Both the position numbers and the translations under genes were made by a program. Below are positions 44,479-54,321 of a stretch of 64,000 nt of DNA, in pieces; position 1 is the stretch's first letter, and each line of letters opens with the position of its first letter. Origin of the DNA: Atherix ibis (Eukaryota > Arthropoda > Insecta > Diptera > Athericidae); assembly GCA_958298945.1 (NCBI GenBank), contig OY282606.1:50729920-50793919 (forward strand), given 5' to 3'. The notes beneath the pieces were generated by a model, which saw only the letters and a program-made list of their open reading frames with translations, searched no databases and was not told the DNA's origin.

Positions 44479-46267
44479 TTTACCTTTTCCGAAATGGTGC
44501 TTCTCTTTGTTTATATTCTAGAAGAATTTCTTTTCCTTCTATGTTTTCGTCATATCTTCATTTTTGAAAAAGTTCTATACCATCGTCTCATAGGAATATT
44601 GTTTTAGAATACAAATTTTCTATTTCCACCTATTGAACTCCTTTAATTGATTACTTCCAGTCAATTGTTACCCTAAGATTATTTTTGATTATAAATATAA
44701 TTGCAGTTGAATGTCTCCATAATTATAATTTTTTTTTTATTCAAAGATTAAATAAAAGTTTTAAATACGTTTCAAGCTGTTTCGAAAATTTATTACATAA
44801 CCGCGCAAAAAACTGTTGTAACAAAAACTTTTGAAGTACTCTTTCTTGATTTTTGCAACTACGGAAATTTTTCGCACCAATAAGAATAATACAATTTCGT
44901 TGAGGTATAAATAAAAGGATAACGTATTAGTGCCAAAATTGATAGTGGGAGAAAGGCTAAATCATAGAATCCCGGCCAACGGCAACTACAATATCACCAT
45001 CCATTTCTTCATTTATTCATTCTTTCACTCATCCATATGCATATGTTTGAAAATAAAATAAAATAAGCAAGCGATTGTCCTTGCCTATAGGAAGTACTAT
45101 AAACTATAAGGAGGGAAGTGCGATTAAAGTAAGTGAACAAGAAGAAAAAACGAAAAGATCTGCTGAGGCTGTTCTATTCGATTCTTAGATCAGTGAATAA
45201 ATTTCAATGGAAGTAGTTGCACAAAAACATAAGAGTCCCATACAGCAGTTGGTTGGTTGCTAGACGCCAGCTACGAACAAGAACCATGAATATTCGTTCC
45301 TTGCGCCCTTGCACTAACAACATGCCCATAGCCACCACTGGCAACTGTTGTGTAGCAACCATCACCGTCGAAATATCATCACCGTTTTTGGGTATTGGCA
45401 TAGGAAATATACTCTACGAAATAAAAGGCAGAGGGTGTGCTTAGATTTGAAAGGATTTACTTAAAATCCCAAATAAATAATGGTTGAACGCAGTTTTAAG
45501 CCGAGATTTAGATACAAGATTCGATTTTGAGGATTTCGGAAAATGTATGAACTTCTTCTACCCGGAAAGTATGTATAAGATGAAAATGGACGATGGGCTT
45601 TAGAATTGGAAACTTTTCATTTCAATCCATTCGTCGTTTATTTTCGCAGTGTCCTTAGGATATGGTTTTAGGCATTTTCTTAAATTGCTTACGAATATGG
45701 AATTCTTTTTTTTGCCCTCTTTTTTTTTTTTTTGTTGGATAAAATAAAAGATTTTCCATTCGTTCTTGGTATTCTTTTTATTCATGTTTTGGTAGTATAC
45801 ATACACTCGTAAATGGAAAATTTTTGCTGTAAATGCGTCTTCTCTTTTTAGATAAAATGATGTGAAAATTGATTTTGGCTCAATCCTAAGTGATTTTAGG
45901 ATTGATATTCAGCAAATTCATGTTTTCTTCAGATATTCAACATAATTTATTAGTTTTAATAAAACAAATAAAAAACTAATCAAAAATTTAAAATTTTCGA
46001 TTATGAACTTTTTTTATCCTTTTCTACTCATAGTATAGAGTTATTTTTAAAAAGGTTTTTTTTTTAACCACTTCTCCTTAGAAATGGTGTAATTCTTCTT
46101 CGATTCAGTCTAAACTTTTGAAGAAAACTGAAATTTGTATTTAAATTATTTTTCATTACAATGATCAAGAAAAAAATTCAGAACATTTTAACGGACTCAA
46201 TTGAGCAAAAATTATCTTTCCAATAACACCTTGCAATTGAGCAATTATAGATTTATCCGAGCTTATC
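44479..46267. other. Non-coding stretch
   Basis: No transposon ends or recognised protein. Around 45204-45444 both strands are open for 65 to 75 codons with balanced composition, but neither translation resembles a family. The rest is AT-rich. Confidence 0.5.
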
Positions 46268-47567
46268 TATCAGGTGTATAAGCTTAAATCCGCTGTTTTT
46301 TAGTCAAAAAACACATGTTTTGTATTTTTTAGAACGCAAAAACAAATTTATTCAAAGTACTTGCCCTCGCTAGCTACACATTTTTCCCATCTCTCAAGCA
46401 ATTTGTTGACACCACGCCAAAAAAATTATTTTTCTTTCGAGGCAAAGCACTTTTCGGACGTCTTCGTAAGAATCGAAGTGCTGCTCAGCAAGCGCGTGGC
46501 CCATCGACGAAAACAAGTGGTAGTCGGAAGGGGTCAGGTCTCGTGAATAAGCGGGGTGGGGTAGCACTTTCTAGTTGAGTGTCTCCAAGTAGTTTCAGAC
46601 CATTTTTGACGTGTGCGTTGGTGCGTTGTCGTGGAGGAAAATCAGCTTGTCATGCCTTTGTTAATAATTCGTCCTTTTTTCACGCAGAGCACGGTGCAAT
46701 TTGATCAGTTGTTGGTGGTAGCGGTGAGCATTGACAGTTTCCCCAGGCTTCAACATCTCATTGTAGACGATACCCTGCTGATCCCACCAAACGCACAGCA
46801 TCGTTTTCCGTCCGAAGCGATTTGTTCTTGGGGATGATGTTGATGGTTGGCCGGGATCAACCCACGATTTTTTACGTTTAGGATTCTCGAAATATATCCA
46901 CTTTTCATCGCCTGTCACAATCCGATGTAGGAACGACATTCTTTTTTGTCTGGCGAGCAAGATTTCGCATGTGTTTTGGCGTCGCTCCACTTGCTTATCG
47001 TTCAATTCACGCGGCACCCATTTTCGGATCTTTTCAATCTTCCCCATTGGAAGATTGGGTGTTACTCAACCAGCCATCGTTCAAATGGCTTGTTGAGTAA
47101 CAACCAATTGCTTTGCGAGCATGTTTTGCGATAGGGTATCGTCTTCGTCCAAAAGAGCCTGCAATTGATGGTCTTCAACCTTCCTAGGCCGATTTTCCTG
47201 CTTGTTGTCCCACAAGTCAAAATTGCCGTCTTTGAACCGACGAAACCAATCTTGGCACGTTGTTTCCGATAAAGCACTGTCACCATAGGCCTCCATAAGC
47301 ATTCGATGCGATTCGGCTGCCAATTTCTTCAAATTGAAGCAGAAAAGTAGAGCTTTCCGCATTATCTCTTTTTCTGGAACAAAACTAGACATGATTACCA
47401 AAGGCAAAATGTATGTTGTTGTACGAAATTGCTGACAATGTGCACTGATTAATATTGACAGATGTCAAACTTATAAAAAAAAGTATGGCGTGTCCATGGT
47501 AGATACCTTAATACGCTCACTCACCCTTCTATGACCAAACAGCGGATTTAAGCTTATGCACCTGGAA
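46268..47567 (-). mobile_element. Element C4: most complete family C mariner
   Basis: The left end TATCAGGTGTATAAGCTTAA and right end AGCTTATGCACCTGG pair as inverted repeats, and both have drifted at the TA. The leader, gene and 3' part are all present on the minus strand. A short inverted duplication near 47040-47095 (around TTGAGTAACACCCAA) disrupts the linker. Confidence 0.9.
46348..47392 (-). pseudogene. Broken mariner transposase of C4
   Basis: The start at 47392 opens MSSFVPEKEIMRKALLFCFN. The first piece, to 47081, carries both helix-turn-helix domains. After an inserted or duplicated stretch, a second open piece (47047-46661) gives MGKIEKIRKWVPRELNDKQV, the first catalytic motif RIVTGDEKWIYFEN, VDPGQPSTSSPRTNRFGRKT and LHRALREKRTNY. 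Beyond a stop, the text has FLHDNAPTHTSKMV (second aspartate), SRDLTPSDYHLF (third) and EQHFDSYEDVRK. The far C-terminus is shortened. All three catalytic aspartates survive. Confidence 0.85.
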
Positions 47568-49782
47568 GTTTTAAAGATTTCTAATTTATAACTGTTTACA
47601 ATTGAGTAAAATGTATTTTTATCTTACCTTTTGGTTTGATTTTTTTTTCACTATCAGTATCTGAAATAAATATAATTTTAAAAACCTACAGTTTCTAATT
47701 TTTTGTTTTTTGCAAAATACCAAAATTATTCCCAACAGAATATAAGTTCAAATCGTAAAAAAAGGGTAGTTTTTTTTCAGAGAAAATTTGATAATAATTA
47801 ACTTTTTTTTGGTCAATATTAAACTTTATTTATAAAAAGTATTTCTATTTAAAAAAAAGTCTTTAAAAAAGTTATGAATAAAAAAGGAAACTAATATTCT
47901 TAGTGCACTAGTTCAGAACTTTTGTAAATACGATCATTTAAAAATTACTCTCTTCCTCATTGAAATTATATTCTTGACAAAAATTTCTATATTTATCGTA
48001 CATCCCCTACTATTTTAAATCAAATTCCACTCCATTATAAATTGCGTAAATAATAAATCTTAAGATGATGAAAATCATCGCCGTTTTAACATCGTTTTTC
48101 ATAGAGGAGCACATCTTATACTCTAATAATAATATTATAAGAACTTGTTGGTGGGAGGGAATATAATTAGAAAAAGGAAAGAAGACTGAAGAGGCATAGT
48201 CATAAAGACAACTTTGGAATTAAAGTCATTTGTTATGTTTAAGCCCAGAAGAAACATATGCCTTCAGCTAATTAGTTTTCTCTAGCTACAAAAGTCCTAC
48301 CATCTTAATTGTCCTTTTCTCTTCTTCTGTAAACTCCACTTTTATTCTCCGCTCTCTTTGCTTTATTTCCAAAATTTAGAATAAGAAGAAAAAACAACAA
48401 TTATTTTTCTTAATATTTTTTTTTTTTGAATCTATTATTTGGTCTTAGTATAATGTTTAATGAAAATTTGAAAGGCAGAAAAGAAATATGTAATTTTTAA
48501 TTAAAATTTGGATAAACATGACTTTTTTGTTGTTAATTTTTTATTGTAAATTGAGGAAAGATATTTTCTTTATTTATTATACTATATAAAAACGTTTCTT
48601 GTGGTCTTCAATTTTATTTTTTTCTATTTTCATATACTTTTGTAATATTTAGTGATCCATTATAATAACCTTTTAGTAACCATGATATTTTTTATTATCC
48701 ACAGTATAATAAAATTCCATTTGTTCTTGAAGTGGTATAAAATTATAGAAAACTTATTAAAAATACGAATAATGAATAATTTATTATAGTATAATGTAGA
48801 CTTCCCCTCCTCCTCCCCCCCACCACACACCTACAGAAAAAAAGAGAATTTACAAAAAAATTACTTCAACATGTGCTCTACACTATCAAGTCTCAATGCA
48901 AAAATCTTCTGATGAGAAATTATGTAAATTTTTGGTAGTACCAAAATTATCCCAGCTCCAAAAAATCATCAACTTTTGTGTTAATTTATTAAATGCTAGT
49001 TGATTTATATGGCAATTAATGCGATAATTTAATTAAAATAAAACAAACACATCCATTATCTAATCTGAAGATGACTACCATATTAAAAAAGAAGAATTCA
49101 GTTTTGCAAAAATTATAATTCGTACTTTTTTACTTCTTCTTCGGTGTATTAATTTCATATAACATGAAACAGTAGCAAAAATGAGGATGTTGTTAGTTAA
49201 TATATATCTTTTCCAATGGAATGATGAATTTTTGGTATGGAATTAAAATAAGTAGTCTTAAATCTATGTGAAAATAAGAAAATTTTTTAATGAAGTTTTT
49301 AGAAAAAGTGATCAAACATTTAAGTCACAGAGAAGAGTATTTTCAAGTAAGTCTCTCTCGTAAAATGGATTGAAACTGGACCATTATTTTTACATACAAT
49401 GTGCACTTGGCATTTTGGCTATAACCAAAGCTAATCCTACGTTGTCCTTTTGTACACTGAATACAGCTATTGTAGGCTTGTTCAGCTTTATTTTTTTTTA
49501 TTATGTTCTAGATACCAATGGAGGTTAATTTGAACAAAACAAGACAGTCTCAATTTTACTTTTGAATGGACCTCGATACTTATGCAGACGGCTATATACA
49601 TCCGATGGTCTCTTGATGAGAACTCAAAATTTCTAAATGTTAAATTTTATTTTAAAAAAAGTCTTCAATATTTGTTAAAATAACTTTTTTTTATATTGTA
49701 AAAAAATTCCATTGAGAAAAGAAAGCAAAAAATCCTCGCATATAAAAATCGCCCATTTTAAAAATATTCATGTCTAAATATT
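47568..49782. other. AT-rich non-coding stretch
   Basis: Very AT-rich, with no open frame of note and no transposon ends. A C-rich run (CCTCCTCCCCCCCACC) interrupts it near 48807-48825. Confidence 0.55.
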
Positions 49783-50208
49783 TTGTACACTCCACTACGC
49801 AGCAGTGTCATCGAGTTGTCGATTTCATTACATTCTCTTTAGAAAGAAAAGAGTACTGTCCCGGTGTGTTTCTTGATATATTGTAAGTCAAGCTTTTGAT
49901 AGAGTTTGGCACCCGGGTCTACTCTGGAAACTCAAGAGGTTCCTTCCTTCCACATATTTCCTAATCCTAAGATCATTCCTTTCCAACCGACACTTCCAAG
50001 TAAATGAATCAGGGTAGCATACTTGGACCCATCCTCTACAAAATTTTTTTTTATTTTTTATTTGACTAGTTTCATTTCTACATTATACATTATAACACAT
50101 AGTCATGAGACACAGTCGCTCCTATGGAGCATATAGCGGCACAGAGAATACACGTCTCTAGTTGGTGGTAGAGAGACCAACTAAAAGGCTTCTTTTTTGT
50201 TGGCGTCA

Positions 50209-50600
50209 TCATCTATAACTTCGGTTGGGGCATAGCACTGCACGATGGTGATGTTTCGGAACTTCGAGTGGAGCCTGGCTGTCAGAAGTCGTCGGAGACC
50301 GGTTTGTAGCCCATGAGAGATCTCTTTTTGCGTTGGCCGATAGGATCAATCCGACTCCACAGTGGTGGCCGCTGTCGTTGCGACTGTAGATGAAGTGTTC
50401 CACCCGTCTGCGTTGTGAGGGCTCCCCCCTTGATGTTTCCACCTTGTCTCGGAGTTTCCAGGATGTCGAGGTTGTAAGCGTTTTTGGGAGAGAAGCCAGT
50501 CGAGAAGTTTTTGGGAGAGAGTCCCGCACGTTCCAGGTACCTTTTCGGGCTGCTCGATGAAAACCAGATGAGTTTTTTGCCTGAGGTACGGTCCGGTTGA
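50209..50600 (-). pseudogene. AP-endonuclease-like fragment of S1
   Basis: The minus-strand text starts at GTWNVRDSL, the hallmark opening of the apurinic-endonuclease domain in RTE/CR1-type LINEs. Next come ETRWKHQGG (another frame), HFIYSRNDSGHHCGVGLILS and LMGYKPVSD. Last is LHSKFRNITIVQCYAPTEVI, then DDDANKKEAF and a stop. The pieces are in the right order but in different frames, so the domain is broken. It would normally nick the target DNA for reverse transcription. The assignment to RTE rather than CR1 is uncertain. Confidence 0.75.
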
Positions 50601-50745
50601 TTCTTCTTGTGCTATTTCTTGATAAGGTGGTTTTTATAGCTTGAGGCTTATCAGGCCAGCGAAGTAATCTCCAGTGACGTTGGGGGACCCTACGGACTAC
50701 ATATAAGGCTTGTAGTCGGCCTCTCACTCCGGCACCATGCCGAGA

Positions 50746-50792
50746 TGGCGGCAGCGGGAATCGAACCCGTTACCTACCGAGTGTGAGTCGGT
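50746..50792 (-). other. tRNA 3'-half-like segment in S1
   Basis: On the minus strand a 5-bp stem (ACCGA with TCGGT) closes the 7-base loop CTCACAC, an anticodon arm that would read CAC (valine type). After a 5-base spacer comes a T-arm, CGGG-TTCGATT-CCCG, with the B-box GGTTCGATTCC. It then continues TGCCGCCA like an acceptor strand. The spacing is exactly that of a tRNA. No D-arm or 5' half is present, so this is not a functional tRNA gene. Confidence 0.6.
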
Positions 50793-50828
50793 CGACACAC
50801 ACACGCTGATTCGGTCGACACACACACG
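50788..50828. repeat. 18-bp tandem repeat in S1
   Basis: TCGGTCGACACACACACG occurs at 50788-50805 and again at 50811-50828, separated by CTGAT. It links the 5S-like and tRNA-like parts. Confidence 0.9.
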
Positions 50829-50834
50829 GTTAAA

Positions 50835-50950
50835 CCTGCGGCACGCGGTGTTTCCAAGCGGTCACCCATCCAAGCACTAACCACGCCCAGTCATGCTTAA
50901 CTTTGGTGATCGGACGAGAACCGGTGGATCCAGGACGGCACAGCCGCAGA
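50835..50950 (-). pseudogene. 5S rRNA-derived head of S1
   Basis: About 116 bases on the minus strand follow 5S rRNA from near its 5' end (TCTGCGGCTGTGCC) to its 3' end (CACCGCGTGCCGCAGG). Conserved blocks include CACCGGTTCTCGTCCGATCA, AAGTTAAGCATGACTGGGC (the A-box region, 50885-50903) and GGATGGGTGACCGCTTGG (the C-box region, 50846-50871). The internal RNA polymerase III promoter elements are nearly intact, so this part probably drove transcription of S1. It sits inside a mobile element and is not a ribosomal gene. Confidence 0.88.
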
Positions 50951-51745
50951 TTCTACAACATTTACACATCCGATATCCTAATCTGCCCTAATACTTTTTT
51001 CCTACATACGCCGATGATACGGCCTGCCTTGCACCTAGCGAAAACCCCCAACATGCTTCCGAAACTGTCCAAATATAAATCCAAACCCACCAGAACTGGT
51101 TTACTAAGTGGAGAATAAAAGTCAATGAACGTAAATCTATCCAGGTAACTTTCACCTTAATGGCAATGCCATACCATAACACACCGAAGCTCGGTACCTA
51201 GGACTGAACTTAGACAAACGCTTGACATGGAACCCACATACAAGACTTAAAAGACAAGAACTTAAAAGACGATACCTAAAACTACTTCGACTTCAAGACA
51301 AACGTTCCAAACTTACTATAGACAGCAAAGTACTGTTATATAATGCCTTACTGAAACCCATATGGACATACGGACTAGAACTCTGGGGATCTACTAAGCC
51401 TTCTAATTCCCGTCCAATCCTATCCCTTCAATTATTCATCGTGATCTTAAAGTCCCATTTATTTTTGATGTGACAGTATCTCGCTATAAAAAGTTCCGTT
51501 CTCGTGTCCTCAATCATTCCTTCCCTAGAAATACCTATCGAAGACTTAAACGTCACTGTTCGCGTGATTTACTAAAATGCTGAGGCCTAACAGAAGCACA
51601 CGCTAACAGGAGGAATTTCATTGGATGTTTACTCCCCACAACCTTTCAAGTTAATTAATTAATACTATTGCTCAAATTTGCTTATTACTATTGTGTGTTG
51701 TAGTTGAAAAAATCGAAAAAAATTAAAAAAATTAAAAAATAAAAT

Positions 51746-52587
51746 TTTTTTTTTATAAAAATTTATTCTAAAAGTCTACGACGCAGTAGAATTATGCTGA
51801 ACAAAATATATGATAGCAATAAGAGGAACATTACAGCATATTTACTACTAAAAGTAGAGGAAGAAAAAGTTAGTCTTTCATATGAGTACTCGTGGATTTT
51901 TGTTGGGTTGCCCTATCCTGCTAAATCTGGCAAATATTCAACAAGAAAACCGGCGCAGCAATAGCAAATAATATAATTTTGGATAATGTCCAAATGGTGA
52001 TTTTTATTTGACTGTTAATGTCTCCTCTTTTCACATGTACTCATATTATTTTGTGATATTTCCCAGACTTTCTCCCTTCCTTAATAAATACATTAAAAAT
52101 AACCGAAAAGAAGGACCTTTCCGTTATTTGGTCATATATATATTTTTTTTTGGTGGTTCACATTTAAGTATGTCTCATTTTATAAAAGACAGTATTATCG
52201 TAAATTGTAATTCTGAAAGGAATGACATGAATAAGATGTACTCAAACATGTAGAATCTCTGATGTAACACTTTAGCCTCTAAGTAGAGTCAATAGAATAG
52301 AAATGAAAATGAGATGCTAGTTCATAAAAACTGAGTTTTGTTTTGGTTTTTAGAATGGGTTTATTGGCTTTATTCCTTCAGGCTGTTTTGCTGTAATATG
52401 TCAATATTTCGGTGAATTATTATATTATTTACCAAGTTTTTTTATGCAGCCTATTAAGTTTGGCATAAAAATTTTGAAAATGTTGGCGCTCGAAAAATTT
52501 ATAAATAAAAAATAATTTTTGAGCGTGTCTCAACCGAAGATGAAAATTTCGTTTTCTTTTTTTCTGTGAAGAACTAATTTTAATTAT
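51746..52587. other. AT-rich non-coding stretch
   Basis: Nothing recognised. The 81-codon open frame at 52008-52253 resembles no family. Confidence 0.5.
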
Positions 52588-53500
52588 TGTTCAATTTGGT
52601 ACTAACTTTTGCTCCACATGGAGATATAGAAGACAAATCGCATTTCAGTCTTCCTCCCAAAAATTATAAGCTCTCGAAAATTAAATCTATTATTCTGCAC
52701 CTTTGCAATGAAAAAGCTCTTAGTTATGATATAATAACAGCTCCTATTCTAATGAAAAAATTATTCCTGATCACCAATTTGACTTCTGAACACTCCACTA
52801 TCCAGTAATGCCATCGCATTGTTGATCTTATTGCATTCTCTCTTGAGAGGAAAGAGTATTACCCAGGAGAATTTTTAGATTTCTCCCAAGCCTTTGGTCA
52901 TTTGTGGCATCCTGGACTTCTCTGGAAACTCAAGTGCTTTCTTCCTTCAATATACTAACTTATCATAAATTCATATCTCTCCCAACGACATTTCCAAATT
53001 GCAATTAACTCAGAATCCTCTCAAATATATCCTATTCTAGCCGGAGTCCCACAAGGGATTATCCTTGGTCCCATTTTATATAATATTTATACCCATGACA
53101 TCCCAGCTGATCGTAACACTGTCTTTGTTACTTATTCAGACGATACGGCCATATTTGCTGCCCATACAAATCCTGACATAGCTTCTAACAATTTACAATT
53201 CCATATACACAACCTTGAAATGACTAGAAAAGTGCTCACATTACTTTCACACTTTGTCAAAGAAAACATACCCCTTTATTACTTAATAGCAACACAATTC
53301 CACAATATGATAAAGTGCGTTATTTGGGACTTTACCTGGACAAGAGACTAACATTGAACCAACATACTAGACTAAAAAGAGTTGAAGCTAACAAACGGTA
53401 TGTACAACTTCTTAGACTACTGGATAAACGCTCGAAACTAACAATCAAAAGCAAACTCCTAATCTACAATACAATTATAAAACCTATTTGGTTACGTACA
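52588..53500 (+). mobile_element. Element J3: Jockey-clade LINE fragment
   Basis: A plus-strand internal piece of the same LINE family as J1 and J2. It starts just upstream of the reverse transcriptase (DIEDKSH) and ends at IIKPIW. It is cut at both sides, and at the right side it is followed by A8. Confidence 0.85.
52590..53500 (+). pseudogene. Broken reverse transcriptase of J3
   Basis: The text runs SLPPKNYKLSKIKSIILHLC and LSYDIITAPILMKKL, then jumps over a large part of the fingers to FLITNLTSEHSTIQ. It continues in shifted frames with CHRIVDLIAFSLERKEYYPG, WHPGLLWKLKCFLPS, ILAGVPQGIILGPILYNIYT, and VTYSDDTAIFAAHTN, where the active site is YSDD (53133-53144) rather than YADD. The thumb text YLGLYLDKRLTLNQHTRLKR and LLDKRSKLTIKSKLLIYNTI follows. 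Confidence 0.82.
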
Positions 53501-53506
53501 TTATAA

Positions 53507-54321
53507 TCCGCGGGTTACGTATATTCGATTTTTTGTGGCGTTATGTTGGTACTAATGTCTCTTACTTATGCCGACAAGTTCGGCCATTTTTAATGTTCAG
53601 TTAATTTTTGACAGCTGCTTTGCTTGCACGTGTTTTGGCTCGTCTTCGATTTTTGCCCATTCCAAAAAATTTATCAAAGAATCTGTTTCGGGAACAAGAA
53701 AAAGTCACAGGGGGCCAGATCTAAGGAATACGGTAGCTGCGGAATTATTAGTGTATTGTTTTTGGCCGAAAATTTGCGTACAAGCAACGATGCGTGAGCA
53801 GTGGCGTTGTCATGGTGCAAAAGCCAATTTTTGTTCTTCCACAAATCCGGGTGTTTCTGACGGATTGCGTCGCGCAACTTGCGCATAACTTGAAGATAAT
53901 ATTCCTTATTGACCGTTTAACCCTATGGCCTCATGATGCACCACGCCCCTGCCATCGTCTGTTGTTGACTTGCTCGGGCGTCCGGCACACTTTTCGTCGT
54001 TCACATCTTCTCGACCCTCTGAAAAAATTTTGTACCACCGATAAACGTTACTTCGGTCCAAGGTAGCTTCACCATATGCCACAGTCAATATTCGGAATGC
54101 GTCCGTGCAAGTAATTTTGTTTTTCACACAAAATTTGATACAGATTCTTTGATGCATTTTTTGGAATGGGCAAAAATCGAAGACGAGCAAAAACACGTGC
54201 AAGCAAAGCAGTTGTCAAAAATTAACTGAACATTAAAAATGGGCGAACTTGTCGGTATAAGTAAGGGACATGTGGACCAACATAACGCCATAAAAAAATC
54301 TAAAATCGAATATACAATTCG
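53507..54321 (-). mobile_element. Element A8: inverted-end family A derivative retaining the N-terminus
   Basis: The left arm (CCGCGGGTTACGTATATTCG to AAAGAATCTGTTTCGGGAAC) joins the core at about 53686 with the same junction as A1. The right side is the normal 5' leader on the minus strand. Both outermost terminal repeats are missing. Unlike A1 and A2, the N-terminal helix-turn-helix is present. A central deletion joins it to the core near 53950. Confidence 0.82.
53690..54157 (-). pseudogene. Transposase pieces of A8
   Basis: The start at 54157 opens MHQRICIKFCVKNKITCTDA, with FRILTVAYGEATLDRSNVYR and YKIFSEGREDVNDEKCAGRP. Text then jumps from STTDD to GRGVVHHE, losing the second helix-turn-helix, linker and first catalytic motif. 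The core piece keeps KNKNWLLHHDNATAHASLLV (second aspartate) and YSLDLAPCDFFLFPKQ (third), ending at the inverted join. Confidence 0.78.

Larger units (their letters stand above)
50042..50951 (-). mobile_element. Element S1: retroposon with 5S rRNA head, tRNA-like part and LINE endonuclease fragment
   Basis: A 910-bp insertion inside J2, flanked by a 7-bp duplication TCTACAA (50035-50041 and 50952-50958). Read on the minus strand it starts with a 5S rRNA-like sequence, then an 18-bp tandem repeat, a tRNA 3'-half-like segment, a broken endonuclease domain, a short 3' part and an A-rich tail (AAATAAAAAATAAAAAAAAA). The flanking duplication and A-tail show that it moved by reverse transcription. 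The reverse transcriptase part of a LINE is absent, so it is non-autonomous, SINE-like or an internally deleted LINE. Confidence 0.88.
49790..51583 (+). pseudogene. Broken Jockey-type reverse transcriptase of J2
   Basis: Readable parts in order: VVDFITFSLERKEYCPGVFL, then in a shifted frame QAFDRVWHPGLLWKLKRFLP, then GSILGPILYN. The S1 insertion follows. After it come IYTSDI, the catalytic TYADDTACLA (51004-51033), WFTKWRIKVNERKSIQVTFT, YLGLNLDKRLTWNPHTRLKR and KPIWTYGLELWGSTKPSN. A deletion removes the next block. The end reads VSRYKKFRSRVLNHSF and RRLKRHCSRDLLKC, stopping at 51583. YADD is intact; the frame is not. Confidence 0.85.
49783..51745 (+). mobile_element. Element J2: Jockey-clade LINE with 3' end, split by S1
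   Basis: J2 begins within the reverse transcriptase (HSTTQQCHRVVDFITFSLER) and runs to an A-rich tail near 51740. S1 is inserted precisely between the codons for ILYN and IYTSDI. The 5' half of the element is missing, as expected from incomplete reverse transcription. Confidence 0.88.

Noticed and set aside
45204..45444. Pair of overlapping frames on opposite strands
   Set aside because: Both are short, with no known motif. A real exon is possible but cannot be supported from this sequence.
50746..50792. A functional tRNA gene
   Set aside because: Only the anticodon and T-arm sides are present. The D-arm and 5' acceptor strand are missing.
50835..50950. A genuine 5S rRNA gene
   Set aside because: It lies inside an insertion with a target duplication and an A-tail, and continues straight into linker, tRNA-like and LINE sequence. 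It is a retroposon head.
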